DNA of 64,000 nt from Lewinellaceae bacterium (GTDB lineage Bacteria; Bacteroidota; Bacteroidia; Chitinophagales; Saprospiraceae). The position numbers and the translations under genes are program-made. Positions within the stretch are counted from its first letter, which is position 1. Each line of letters starts with the position of its first letter. The notes under the pieces were generated by a model. It saw nothing but the letters and a program-made list of their open reading frames with translations, had not been told where the DNA came from and did no database searches. This document shows, in pieces, positions 8,158-15,687 of this stretch. The stretch is taken from assembly GCA_020636215.1 (NCBI GenBank), contig JACJYG010000004.1:744001-808000 (forward strand), in the 5' to 3' direction.

Positions 8158-9957
8158 ATGAAAAACCGAATCACCATTTTTTTAGGATGCACGCTATTTC
8201 TGATCCTGGCTGCGGTACTGAACCTAAACGCTCAGGACGACAAGGCGATGCTGGCCCAACTGGCCGAAGAAGAGAAGGAAGCCGTAGATGCCCTGGTCCT
8301 ATACCCGGAAGCAACGCGCCGGGCCATATTGGAAGCCAGCCTGTACCCCGAAGCGCTGATCAAGATGGAACGGCTGCAGTCCCAAACGCGAACCTCCTTT
8401 CAGGAGATGCTGGCAAGCTACCCACAAAGTACGCAGGAAGTGATCTGGGATGTAACCCGCTATCCCGACCTGGTGCGGCGGCTGGTAGTGGAGGGAGAAG
8501 GCTCTCCCACACGCATCAATGCCGTCCTGGAGGATTACCCGGAGGAGGTGTATGACAATGCTCGCCGCGCCGGGGCCGACTACTATGAAGTACTGGTGGA
8601 GATCGACCGATTGGATGCCTCCGCTAACCAGGCCTTTGCGGCCATTCTGGAGGATTACCCGCCCAAAGCGCAGGATGCCATGCGCCAATTGCTGGATCTG
8701 CCGGAAGTACTGGACATCCTCACCGAGAACATAGAGCTGACGATTTTGGTCGGCGATGTCTATAAAAAAGAACCGGACTGGGTCATACATATGGCCGACA
8801 GCCTGAGCCTGGAAGTGGCCAGGGCCAATGCTCAGGAGATCGAAGACTGGAAGACAGAACTGGAAAAGAACCCTGAGGCCAGAGAAGAGCTAAAAGCTTC
8901 CGCTCAGGACTTTGCCAGCGAATACGGCTATGATGATGAATATTACGATTACCCGGAAGACGACATTTATTACGAGGGCCAGCCCAATCGGTATGTAGTA
9001 GAGCACTATTATTATAACTACCCCTATTGGTTCGGCTATCCGTACTGGTATACCTATCCCCGTTGGCGGCCTTACCCCTACTGGTATGACTGGGGCTTCT
9101 ACTACGGGCCAGGGCGCACCATCGTCGTCATTAACCTGCCGTCCTTTTACTTCACCCACTGGTACTTTTACCGGCCCAGCCACCACTATTACTATCCGCA
9201 CCTGTCGGCAGGCTTTGTCCGGCACTACCATGGATACCGGCGGTCGGGCAGCAGTATCTGCACCACAGTATCTAACTGGCACAACGATAACCGGGGCGTC
9301 ATTACTCAGAGCTGGCTCAATGACGACCGCCGCCTGCCCGAAAACTTCCGGGAATTCGGCAGCTTTGAACAGGCCCGTGAGCGCTACAACCGCGACCACC
9401 CAAGCCGCACCGTAACTCAACGGGAATTTTTGGAAGAAAACAACCGCCGTTATCCCGAACTGGCCGAAGCGAACCGAAACCGCACGCCTGCCGAGCAGGA
9501 AATATATCGAGAGCCAGTACCGGAAAAGAGAGATAAAGCGCCGGTTTACGAACCCGACGTCCGGCAACGGGAAGCCCCCAGGCAGCAAGTAGAACCGAAA
9601 ACCAGGGTGGAACCTAAACCAAAGGTAGAGCCACAAAAACGAGAAGCTCCACCGCAACCTACCACTCCACCTAAAAGGGAAATAGAAAAACAGCGGGAAC
9701 AAGTGGCGCCTCCGCCTTCCAGGCCTGAACCCAGAACTCAGCCTCCGCCTACCCGCCGGGAAGTCCCGCAGGTAGAAAAAGGGCGCGAGTACCATAAGAA
9801 TACCTGGGAAAAACCCAAAACGGAGCCTCAGCCCAAAATCGAAAGACAACAGGCGCCCAGCAAGCCACCCGCTGCTCCCAAAACCCAACCCAAACCGCCC
9901 ACTAAAAGACAAAACGACAGCCAGGGCAAAAAACGGGAAGGGGGTAATGGACGGTAA
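8158..9957 (+). CDS. Secreted Tyr/Trp-rich protein with YP-repeat N-terminal region
   Basis: 599 aa. The ATG at 8158 gives a signal peptide ending LNLNAQ. Three zones are visible. Residues about 25-245 are helical and carry a loose repeat centred on YP (LYPEATRR, LYPEALIK, SYPQSTQE, RYPDLVRR, DYPEEVYD, DYPPKAQD), recalling the N-terminal part of DUF3300 proteins. Residues about 255-365 are extremely rich in Tyr, Trp, Pro and His (YNYPYWFGYPYWYTYP). The C-terminal 230 residues are a Pro/Lys/Arg/Gln-rich low-complexity tail. Secreted or periplasmic location is likely. The function is unknown; the aromatic zone could be structural or carbohydrate-binding, but that is a guess. Confidence 0.8.
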   Translation: MKNRITIFLGCTLFLILAAVLNLNAQDDKAMLAQLAEEEKEAVDALVLYPEATRRAILEASLYPEALIKMERLQSQTRTSFQEMLASYPQSTQEVIWDVTRYPDLVRRLVVEGEGSPTRINAVLEDYPEEVYDNARRAGADYYEVLVEIDRLDASANQAFAAILEDYPPKAQDAMRQLLDLPEVLDILTENIELTILVGDVYKKEPDWVIHMADSLSLEVARANAQEIEDWKTELEKNPEAREELKASAQDFASEYGYDDEYYDYPEDDIYYEGQPNRYVVEHYYYNYPYWFGYPYWYTYPRWRPYPYWYDWGFYYGPGRTIVVINLPSFYFTHWYFYRPSHHYYYPHLSAGFVRHYHGYRRSGSSICTTVSNWHNDNRGVITQSWLNDDRRLPENFREFGSFEQARERYNRDHPSRTVTQREFLEENNRRYPELAEANRNRTPAEQEIYREPVPEKRDKAPVYEPDVRQREAPRQQVEPKTRVEPKPKVEPQKREAPPQPTTPPKREIEKQREQVAPPPSRPEPRTQPPPTRREVPQVEKGREYHKNTWEKPKTEPQPKIERQQAPSKPPAAPKTQPKPPTKRQNDSQGKKREGGNGR

Positions 9958-9962
9958 GCAGA

Positions 9963-10025
9963 TGAAAAGGTGCACCGCAGCTTTTCATCCCGCTGAGGCC
10001 CAATGGGCCGAGATCGGGAGGGCAG
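9963..10025. repeat. Dispersed intergenic repeat, copy 1
   Basis: Starts at the end of the YP-protein gene with TGAAAAGGTGCACCGCAGCT, followed about 5 bp later by CATCCCGnTGAG and CGAGATCGGGAnGGCAG. The same blocks in the same order occur at 53841-53921, also directly at a stop codon. Confidence 0.8.
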
Positions 10026-10752
10026 TAGGCAGTGGGGAATGGCCGCCCGGAAGGACATCAAGGCTTACTGAATACTGCAGAGGTGGCGAGGACGGGCCGG
10101 AGTTCTCTAGACTCTACGAGCCGGGTAAAGGGATTCTGGAGCGAGGCGAAGCCCGCTTTTGGAGGTGTCAGCTAGGACGAAAGGTTTATGGTGACACCTC
10201 CAGAAACCCGGCGGGAAGAGGCTTCACAAAAAAAAATTGGCGCAGCTATTTTTTGACATAATATTTTTTATTATCTTTACCGCCGAAAGGCTATCCTCCT
10301 ACATATCCCCCCCATCATTATTACCTCTGTTTGTTCTATATACCTGGTCTAAAGCTTGGGAAAGCATGTATTAAAATCCGAAATTTTAATATTTTGGAAA
10401 ATTTTATTCCCTATCACTGTAACTTTTTATTGAATAATTAGTATATAAGCTTTAACTTAAACCAGAATTTTTTCAGGTTGGTAATAAGGCGTCCTTCTCA
10501 AGTCAAGGGAGGCCCCACTGAAAAAAGATGTTCAAACAAGGTGTTTACCGATCACCTTAATTGAAAGCTCCCCCCAAGGTATGAGCTAAGTGGCTCGCGC
10601 TCCCCCCCGCTAGCTCGAATTTCGCTCTTTAGCATAAAGGGCAACCGTCGTGCTTTATCCCCCCTAAAGCCGAATAAAATATTTAAGAATTTACGCCCCA
10701 TGCCGGGGATATTTTTTATCACAAATTTTAAAATTCATTAAATCCTGCAGTT
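10026..10752 (+). other. Gene-free stretch and C-rich leader before the first cargo gene
   Basis: No credible gene. It holds one copy of the dispersed motif CTCTACGAGCCGGGTAAAG (10112-10130), a 10-bp inverted repeat (10161-10201), an AT-rich section with a weak promoter-like TATCTTTA at 10272, and a C-rich leader of about 480 bp with runs of 6-8 C. No known riboswitch was recognised. Confidence 0.5.
10161..10201. repeat. 10-bp perfect inverted repeat
   Basis: GGAGGTGTCA (10161-10170) and TGACACCTCC (10192-10201) form a hairpin with a 21-nt loop; the arms extend to 13 bp with one mismatch. It could terminate transcription from the YP-protein gene, but no T-run follows. Confidence 0.55.
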
Positions 10753-11871
10753 ATGGTTAAATCAGTTACTTCTTTCAAAGCCTTGCTCGCCGCTTTTCTC
10801 CTGTTCGCGGGGGCTGGCCTGTATGCCCAGTGCACTACAAACATTTATTCCAGCCCGTATCCGTCCGCCACTTACACGCCCACGTGCACCGGCACACCGG
10901 GCACTATCACCACTTTAGGGTATGGCAGCGAATACTCCAACGTGAATTTGGTTTCGGGCACCACTTACACTTTTGCCAGCTCGATCGGTACGGATTTCAT
11001 TACCATTACGGATGCGGCCAACTCGCCGCTGGCTTTTGGCACTTCGCCGGTGGTTTGGGTTTCCTCCTATACCGGGGTAGCCCGCTTTTACACCCATGCC
11101 AGCTCCGCCTGTGACGCCAGCACTACCTTCCGCGCCAGGACCGTAAGTTGCACCACGGCGCCACCGCCAGTAGTAACCAACGACGACTGCAGCGGCGCTA
11201 TAGCCATCACTTGTGGGTATAGCGGCAGCGGCTCTACGATTGGCGCTACCGTTGACGCAGCTCCGAGCTGTGGCGGCATCAGTGCTTCTTACCCGGGCGT
11301 ATGGTACAAGTTCACGCCGACTCCTGCCAACGGCATGTTCCTCAACCTGAGCTCCTGCGGCCAGGGTAGCATTGACACCAAGATCTCGGTTTACACCGGC
11401 TCTTGTGGCAGCCTGGTTTGCCTGGGCAGCAATGACAACGGCGCTGGATGTGCAAGCGGTACTTCCGACCTGACCTTCCGCCCGATCTGGAACCGGACGC
11501 ACTATGTGTTGGTGCAGAGCACTACCCCTGGCCTGTTTGGCCTGGATCTGACTTGCAACTACAACCCATTCGGCCTGGTACAGGACGACCAGGGCAATAC
11601 GGTTGCCAGCGGCAAATTCAGTGTCTTCCCCAACCCGGCAGTTGATGAACTGAACGTACGCCTCGGCGACTTCGTCGGCGAAACGGCGACCCTGTCCATC
11701 TTCAACAGCATGGGCCAATTGGTACAGCAGCGCGACCTGGGCGAGATCCAGACGCCGACCGAACGCATCCAACTGAACAACCTGCAATCCGGCGTTTACT
11801 ATATGTCGGTTCAGGTAGAAGGACAAGGTACTTTCACCGAGAAATTCCTGGTGAACAAAAACCGTCCGTAA
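10753..11871 (+). CDS. T9SS cargo protein, tandem copy 1
   Basis: 372 aa with a signal peptide (ends GAGLYAQ). The mature part has two Cys-containing beta domains. The second (residues about 145-270: NDDCSGAIAITCGYSG, GVWYKFTPT, DTKISVYTGSCGSLVC) is the Cys-paired PPC-like domain common in Bacteroidota surface proteins. The last 80 residues are a T9SS type A sorting domain (FSVFPNPAVDELNVRL to EKFLVNK). Expected to be exported and anchored on the cell surface; the binding partner is unknown. The next gene is an almost identical copy differing at only three residues. A strong terminator follows. Confidence 0.88.
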   Translation: MVKSVTSFKALLAAFLLFAGAGLYAQCTTNIYSSPYPSATYTPTCTGTPGTITTLGYGSEYSNVNLVSGTTYTFASSIGTDFITITDAANSPLAFGTSPVVWVSSYTGVARFYTHASSACDASTTFRARTVSCTTAPPPVVTNDDCSGAIAITCGYSGSGSTIGATVDAAPSCGGISASYPGVWYKFTPTPANGMFLNLSSCGQGSIDTKISVYTGSCGSLVCLGSNDNGAGCASGTSDLTFRPIWNRTHYVLVQSTTPGLFGLDLTCNYNPFGLVQDDQGNTVASGKFSVFPNPAVDELNVRLGDFVGETATLSIFNSMGQLVQQRDLGEIQTPTERIQLNNLQSGVYYMSVQVEGQGTFTEKFLVNKNRP

Positions 11872-11907
11872 GCGATAATACAATAGGCCTGAGCGCCTAA
11901 AGAACAG

Positions 11908-11945
11908 AGAGGAAGCGGCCCGAAAGCCCGCTTCCTCTTTTTTTA
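11908..11945 (+). terminator. Rho-independent terminator of cargo copy 1
   Basis: Perfect 11-bp stem AGAGGAAGCGG / CCGCTTCCTCT followed by a run of T. Not conserved in sequence with the terminator of copy 2. Confidence 0.9.
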
Positions 11946-12311
11946 TTTTAGCATAAATTTTAAGTCAAGAAGGGCTTAAGTAATTTTATTTGCCTTTAAT
12001 TAATTTTTTTTTTGCATAATTCGTAAAAACCCTTACCTTCATATCTACATTTTTTTAAATGGATTAGATTGAAGATTCTGACAAGAAAATTGCTCTGAAA
12101 CAAGGTATTCCCCTCTGGCCTTGGCGGAGCGCTCCCCCCTACTTACTGTGTGCGCTAATTGGATTAACCTCCACATTAGCTTGATTTTTTCACCATAGTC
12201 ATGCGCTTCGGTTTGCCCTCATAAAGCGAGGCGTTCAATTCAGGTACTTCTCCCCTTTCCGGGGATTGCTTTTGTAACAAATATTAAATTATCATTTAAA
12301 TCCTACAGTTT
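11946..12311 (+). promoter_or_regulatory. Promoter and leader of cargo copy 2
   Basis: TTTG (12011-12014), a 19-bp spacer and TACCTTCA (12034-12041) resemble a Bacteroidota promoter and would give a leader of about 265 nt. The leader carries C-rich blocks similar in style to those before copy 1 (GCGCTCCCCCC occurs here; GCGCTCCCCCCC there) but otherwise does not align by eye. Confidence 0.5.
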
Positions 12312-13430
12312 ATGTCCAAATCAGTTACCTCTTTCAAAGCCTTGCTTTCCGCCTTTCTCCTGTTCGCGGGAGCTGGCCTGTATGCCCAGTGCACTACAAA
12401 CATTTATTCCAGCCCGTATCCGTCCGCCACTTACACGCCTACGTGCACCGGCACACCGGGCACTATCACCACTTTAGGGTATGGCAGCGAATACTCCAAC
12501 GTGAATTTGGTTTCGGGCACCACTTACACTTTTGCCAGCTCGATCGGTACGGATTTCATTACCATTACGGATGCGGCCAACTCGCCGCTGGCTTTTGGCA
12601 CTTCGCCGGTGGTTTGGGTTTCCTCCTATACCGGGGTAGCCCGCTTTTACACCCATGCCAGCTCCGCCTGTGACGCCAGCACTACCTTCCGCGCCAGGAC
12701 CGTAAGTTGCACCACGGCGCCACCGCCAGTAGTAACCAACGACAACTGCAGCGGCGCTATAGCCATCACTTGTGGGTATAGCGGCAGCGGCTCCACGATT
12801 GGCGCTACGGTTGACGCAGCTCCGAGCTGTGGCGGCATCAGTGCTTCTTACCCGGGCGTATGGTACAAGTTCACGCCGACTCCTGCCAATGGCATGTTCC
12901 TCAACCTGAGCTCCTGCGGCCAGGGTAGCATTGACACCAAGATCTCGGTTTACACCGGCTCTTGTGGCAGCCTGGTTTGCCTGGGCAGCAATGACAACGG
13001 CGCTGGTTGCGCAAGCGGTACTTCCGACCTGACCTTCCGCCCGATCTGGAACCGGACGCACTATGTGTTGGTGCAGAGCACTACCCCTGGCCTGTTTGGC
13101 CTGGATCTGACTTGCAACTACAACCCATTCGGCCTGGTACAGGACGACCAGGGCAATACGGTTGCCAGCGGCAAATTCAGTGTCTTCCCCAACCCTGCAG
13201 TTGATGAACTGAACGTACGCCTCGGCGACTTCGTCGGCGAAACGGCTACCCTGTCTATCTTCAACAGCATGGGCCAATTGGTACAGCAGCGCGACCTGGG
13301 CGAGATCCAGACGCCGACCGAACGCATCCAACTGAACAACCTGCAATCCGGCGTTTACTATATGTCGGTTCAGGTAGAAGGACAAGGTACTTTCACCGAG
13401 AAATTCCTGGTGAACAAAAACCGTCCGTAA
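12312..13430 (+). CDS. T9SS cargo protein, tandem copy 2
   Basis: 372 aa, differing from copy 1 at residue 2 (Ser for Val), at one signal-peptide residue (Ser for Ala) and at one mature residue (Asn for Asp in NDNCSG). DNA is also almost identical from start to stop, with a handful of silent changes. Same layout: signal peptide, two Cys-rich beta domains, T9SS type A tail. It has its own promoter and its own terminator, so the two copies are separately expressed. The near-identity limited to the coding part suggests recent duplication or gene conversion. Confidence 0.88.
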   Translation: MSKSVTSFKALLSAFLLFAGAGLYAQCTTNIYSSPYPSATYTPTCTGTPGTITTLGYGSEYSNVNLVSGTTYTFASSIGTDFITITDAANSPLAFGTSPVVWVSSYTGVARFYTHASSACDASTTFRARTVSCTTAPPPVVTNDNCSGAIAITCGYSGSGSTIGATVDAAPSCGGISASYPGVWYKFTPTPANGMFLNLSSCGQGSIDTKISVYTGSCGSLVCLGSNDNGAGCASGTSDLTFRPIWNRTHYVLVQSTTPGLFGLDLTCNYNPFGLVQDDQGNTVASGKFSVFPNPAVDELNVRLGDFVGETATLSIFNSMGQLVQQRDLGEIQTPTERIQLNNLQSGVYYMSVQVEGQGTFTEKFLVNKNRP

Positions 13431-13464
13431 GCGATAATAGATTAGGCTTCACAGCCTGAAGCAT

Positions 13465-13504
13465 AAGGGGGGAACGAACAGTTGGTTCGTTTCCCCCTTT
13501 TTTT
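13465..13504 (+). terminator. Rho-independent terminator of cargo copy 2
   Basis: Stem AAGGGGGGAACGAAC / GTTCGTTTCCCCCTT with a 5-nt loop, then a T-run. Sequence unrelated to the terminator of copy 1. Confidence 0.9.
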
Positions 13505-13531
13505 GTTGTTGTTTTGTGATTCTATAGATAC

Positions 13532-13561
13532 TCCAATTGGAGCCGTACGGCCCCAATTGGA
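13532..13561. repeat. 30-bp near-perfect palindrome
   Basis: TCCAATTGGAGCC / GGCCCCAATTGGA around GTAC, one mismatch per arm. Lies between the cargo terminator and a MITE-like element. Possible protein-binding site or remnant of a hairpin element. Confidence 0.7.
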
Positions 13562-13582
13562 TGCTAGGCCCTATCAGGCCGG

Positions 13583-13746
13583 TTGAGGCTGTCTCAAAAG
13601 ATAAAATGAAAACTTCGCAGCCCAATAATCTTCTGTTTTTCGCTGCCCGGCCGGTTCTCCCCTTCGGGGAGCTAGAGGGGCTGGGGCGGGCGGCGAAACA
13701 TGATTTGGCACTATTTTTCAGTTCCTTACTTTTGAGACAGCCTCAA
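13583..13746. mobile_element. MITE-like element, 164 bp with 18-bp inverted ends
   Basis: Perfect inverted ends TTGAGGCTGTCTCAAAAG (13583-13600) and its complement (13729-13746) enclose 128 bp without a coding region. The interior carries a CTCCCC-TTCG-GGGAG tetraloop hairpin (13657-13671). GAGGCTGTCTCAAAA is the style of ends seen on Bacteroidota insertion sequences, so this is probably a non-autonomous derivative. No clear target-site duplication was seen. Confidence 0.7.
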
Positions 13747-13955
13747 TCGCCCATAGGGCGCAGCATCAATCCCCGCAGTACGGCGGGGATGAGCATCCAA
13801 CTTGGCCGATAAACCGGTTCCTCTTATTAAATCTGCCGAATCAATTACTTCATCCCAAAGCCTCTTTCCCAACATTTCCGCCCTGCCAACAGTTACATTT
13901 TTCTATCTTCGCAAGAAGCTGTTTGAATTTGATGAATCCTTAAAATCCCCTAATT

Positions 13956-15554
13956 ATGGCACGTTATCTACTATTGGGTTTATTTTGCATCGCGATGGGC
14001 CTGCCAGCCTACAGCCAGGAACCAGTCAACCAGGAATTGGTCGATGCGATTCGCAAGCAAGGCCTGGAGCACAGTCAGGCGATGGAGATCGCCGGCTGGG
14101 CCATCGATACCTATGGCCCGCGCCTCACCGGTTCTCCTATGCTGGACCAGGCTACCGAATGGGCCGTTGGGCAGCTCAAGGCCTGGGGCCTGGAAAATGT
14201 TCACACCGAAGCCTGGGGCCCCTTTGGCCGCGGTTGGGAACTCGAGCACTTCGAAATGCACGCCCATGCCCCTAATTACTGGCCGGTACTGGCCTACCCC
14301 AAGGCATGGTCATCGCCTACCGATGGTGAAGTCAGCGGCGAGGTGGTTTACCTGCTGGCCAATGAAGAAAAGGACCTGGAAGCCTACAAAGGCAAACTGA
14401 AAGGTAAGTTCGTACTGCTCGACACGCTGCGCACCGTAGAGGAAGCTTTCGAAGCACCGGCAAAGCGCTACGACGGTAATGAACTGCTGGAAATGGCCAA
14501 TGCGCCCATGCCTACTCCCCGCCCCCGGCGCAACTACAACCGTACCGGCGGCCTATCCTTCAACCGTATTCTCTGGAATTTCCTGACCGAAGAGCAGCCG
14601 CTGGCCATCCTGGACCGCAGCTATAAAGGCGACCTGGGCACCGTTTTCGTCTCCGGCGCCCGTACAGCCGACCGAGACGAACTCCGCAAAGAAGGCGGCT
14701 ATGTCATCCCCCAAGCCACTTTATCGGTTGAACACTACAACCGCATCTTCCGGCTGCTGCAGCGTGGCATCCCCGTGACGCTGAGCATGGAACTGAAAGC
14801 CCGGTACACCAACCCCGACGGCATGGAACACAACATCATCGCTGAAATACCGGGAACCGACCTCAAAGATGAGATCGTGATGTTCGGCGCTCACTTCGAC
14901 TCCTGGCATGCCGGTACTGGCGCTACCGACAATGGCGCCGGCTCGGTAGTTATGATGGAGGCGGCCCGCATCCTGCAGGAAGTGATCAAGGAAACAGGCA
15001 TTAAGCCCCGGCGCACCCTGCGCATTGCACTCTGGACGGGTGAAGAACAGGGCCTGCTGGGCTCCCGCGGCTACGTCGGCGAGCACTTCGCCGAGTTTGC
15101 CCCCGATACATACAACCCGCAATCGCTGAAGCCGGAACAGGCCAAGGTCTCCGCTTATTATAACCTGGATAACGGAACCGGAAAGATCCGCGGGGTTTAT
15201 ATGCAAGGCAACCCCGAGGTGGCCGGCATCTTCCGCGCCTGGCTGGAGCCCTTTAAAGACCTGGAGGCCGGCACCCTGACCCTGGAAAATACCGGCGGCA
15301 CGGACCACCTGTCTTTCGACGCCGTCGGCATCCCCGGCTTCCAGTTCATACAGGACCCTATGGCCTACTTCAGCCGCACCCACCACTCCAATATGGACAA
15401 TATGGACCACCTGGTGGAAGCCGACCTGCAGCAAGCAGCTACCATTATCGCTTCTTTCATCATGCACACCGCCATGCGCGATGAGATGATGCCCCGAAAA
15501 TCCATTGATGTGGGTAAGAAGGAGGAAGCTACGGAAGGCAGGAGCAAGCCGTGA
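13956..15554 (+). CDS. Secreted M28-family zinc aminopeptidase with PA domain
   Basis: 532 aa with a signal peptide (MARYLLLGLFCIAMGLPAYSQ). The N-terminal part contains an inserted PA-like region (residues about 120-270, GEVSGEVVYLLANEE...LKGKFVLLDT). The catalytic M28 zinc domain follows, with likely metal ligands H313 (GAHFDSWH), D325 (ATDNGAG), E363/E364 (WTGEEQG; one is the general base), D405 (YYNLDNG) and H476 (SRTHHSNMD). Family members cleave N-terminal residues or dipeptides in the periplasm or outside. It faces the PD40-OmpA gene and the two are separated by an inverted minisatellite that could act as a bidirectional terminator. Confidence 0.92.
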   Translation: MARYLLLGLFCIAMGLPAYSQEPVNQELVDAIRKQGLEHSQAMEIAGWAIDTYGPRLTGSPMLDQATEWAVGQLKAWGLENVHTEAWGPFGRGWELEHFEMHAHAPNYWPVLAYPKAWSSPTDGEVSGEVVYLLANEEKDLEAYKGKLKGKFVLLDTLRTVEEAFEAPAKRYDGNELLEMANAPMPTPRPRRNYNRTGGLSFNRILWNFLTEEQPLAILDRSYKGDLGTVFVSGARTADRDELRKEGGYVIPQATLSVEHYNRIFRLLQRGIPVTLSMELKARYTNPDGMEHNIIAEIPGTDLKDEIVMFGAHFDSWHAGTGATDNGAGSVVMMEAARILQEVIKETGIKPRRTLRIALWTGEEQGLLGSRGYVGEHFAEFAPDTYNPQSLKPEQAKVSAYYNLDNGTGKIRGVYMQGNPEVAGIFRAWLEPFKDLEAGTLTLENTGGTDHLSFDAVGIPGFQFIQDPMAYFSRTHHSNMDNMDHLVEADLQQAATIIASFIMHTAMRDEMMPRKSIDVGKKEEATEGRSKP

Positions 15555-15571
15555 TAGGGAAAATTGGGAAA

Positions 15572-15655
15572 GTTGAGAGGGTTGAGGAGGTTGAGAGGGT
15601 TGAGTTGGGACTCTAAACCCTCTCAACCCTCTAAACCCTCTCAACCCTCTAAACC
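15572..15655. repeat. Inverted minisatellite between convergent genes
   Basis: Purine-rich units GTTGAGAGG(G) on the left (15572-15604) are mirrored by CCCTCTAAA/CCCTCTCAA units on the right (15614-15655), giving a long imperfect hairpin between two convergent stop codons. Confidence 0.8.
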
Positions 15656-15687
15656 TTTCTTAACCATAACCAGCCAATCCTGGCAAA

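Noticed and set aside
8890..9975. 361-codon minus-strand frame opposite the YP-rich protein
   Set aside because: Low-complexity shadow of a Tyr/Pro/Lys-rich gene; the plus strand has a signal peptide and natural start.
9947..10261. 104-codon plus-strand frame after the YP-rich gene
   Set aside because: Overlaps the previous stop and consists of the dispersed repeat and hairpin; no coding character.
10915..11883. Long open frames opposite both cargo genes (10915-11883 and 12474-13385, minus)
   Set aside because: They are antisense shadows of high-GC coding DNA. They have no signal, ribosome site or family match, and their presence in both copies only reflects the duplication.
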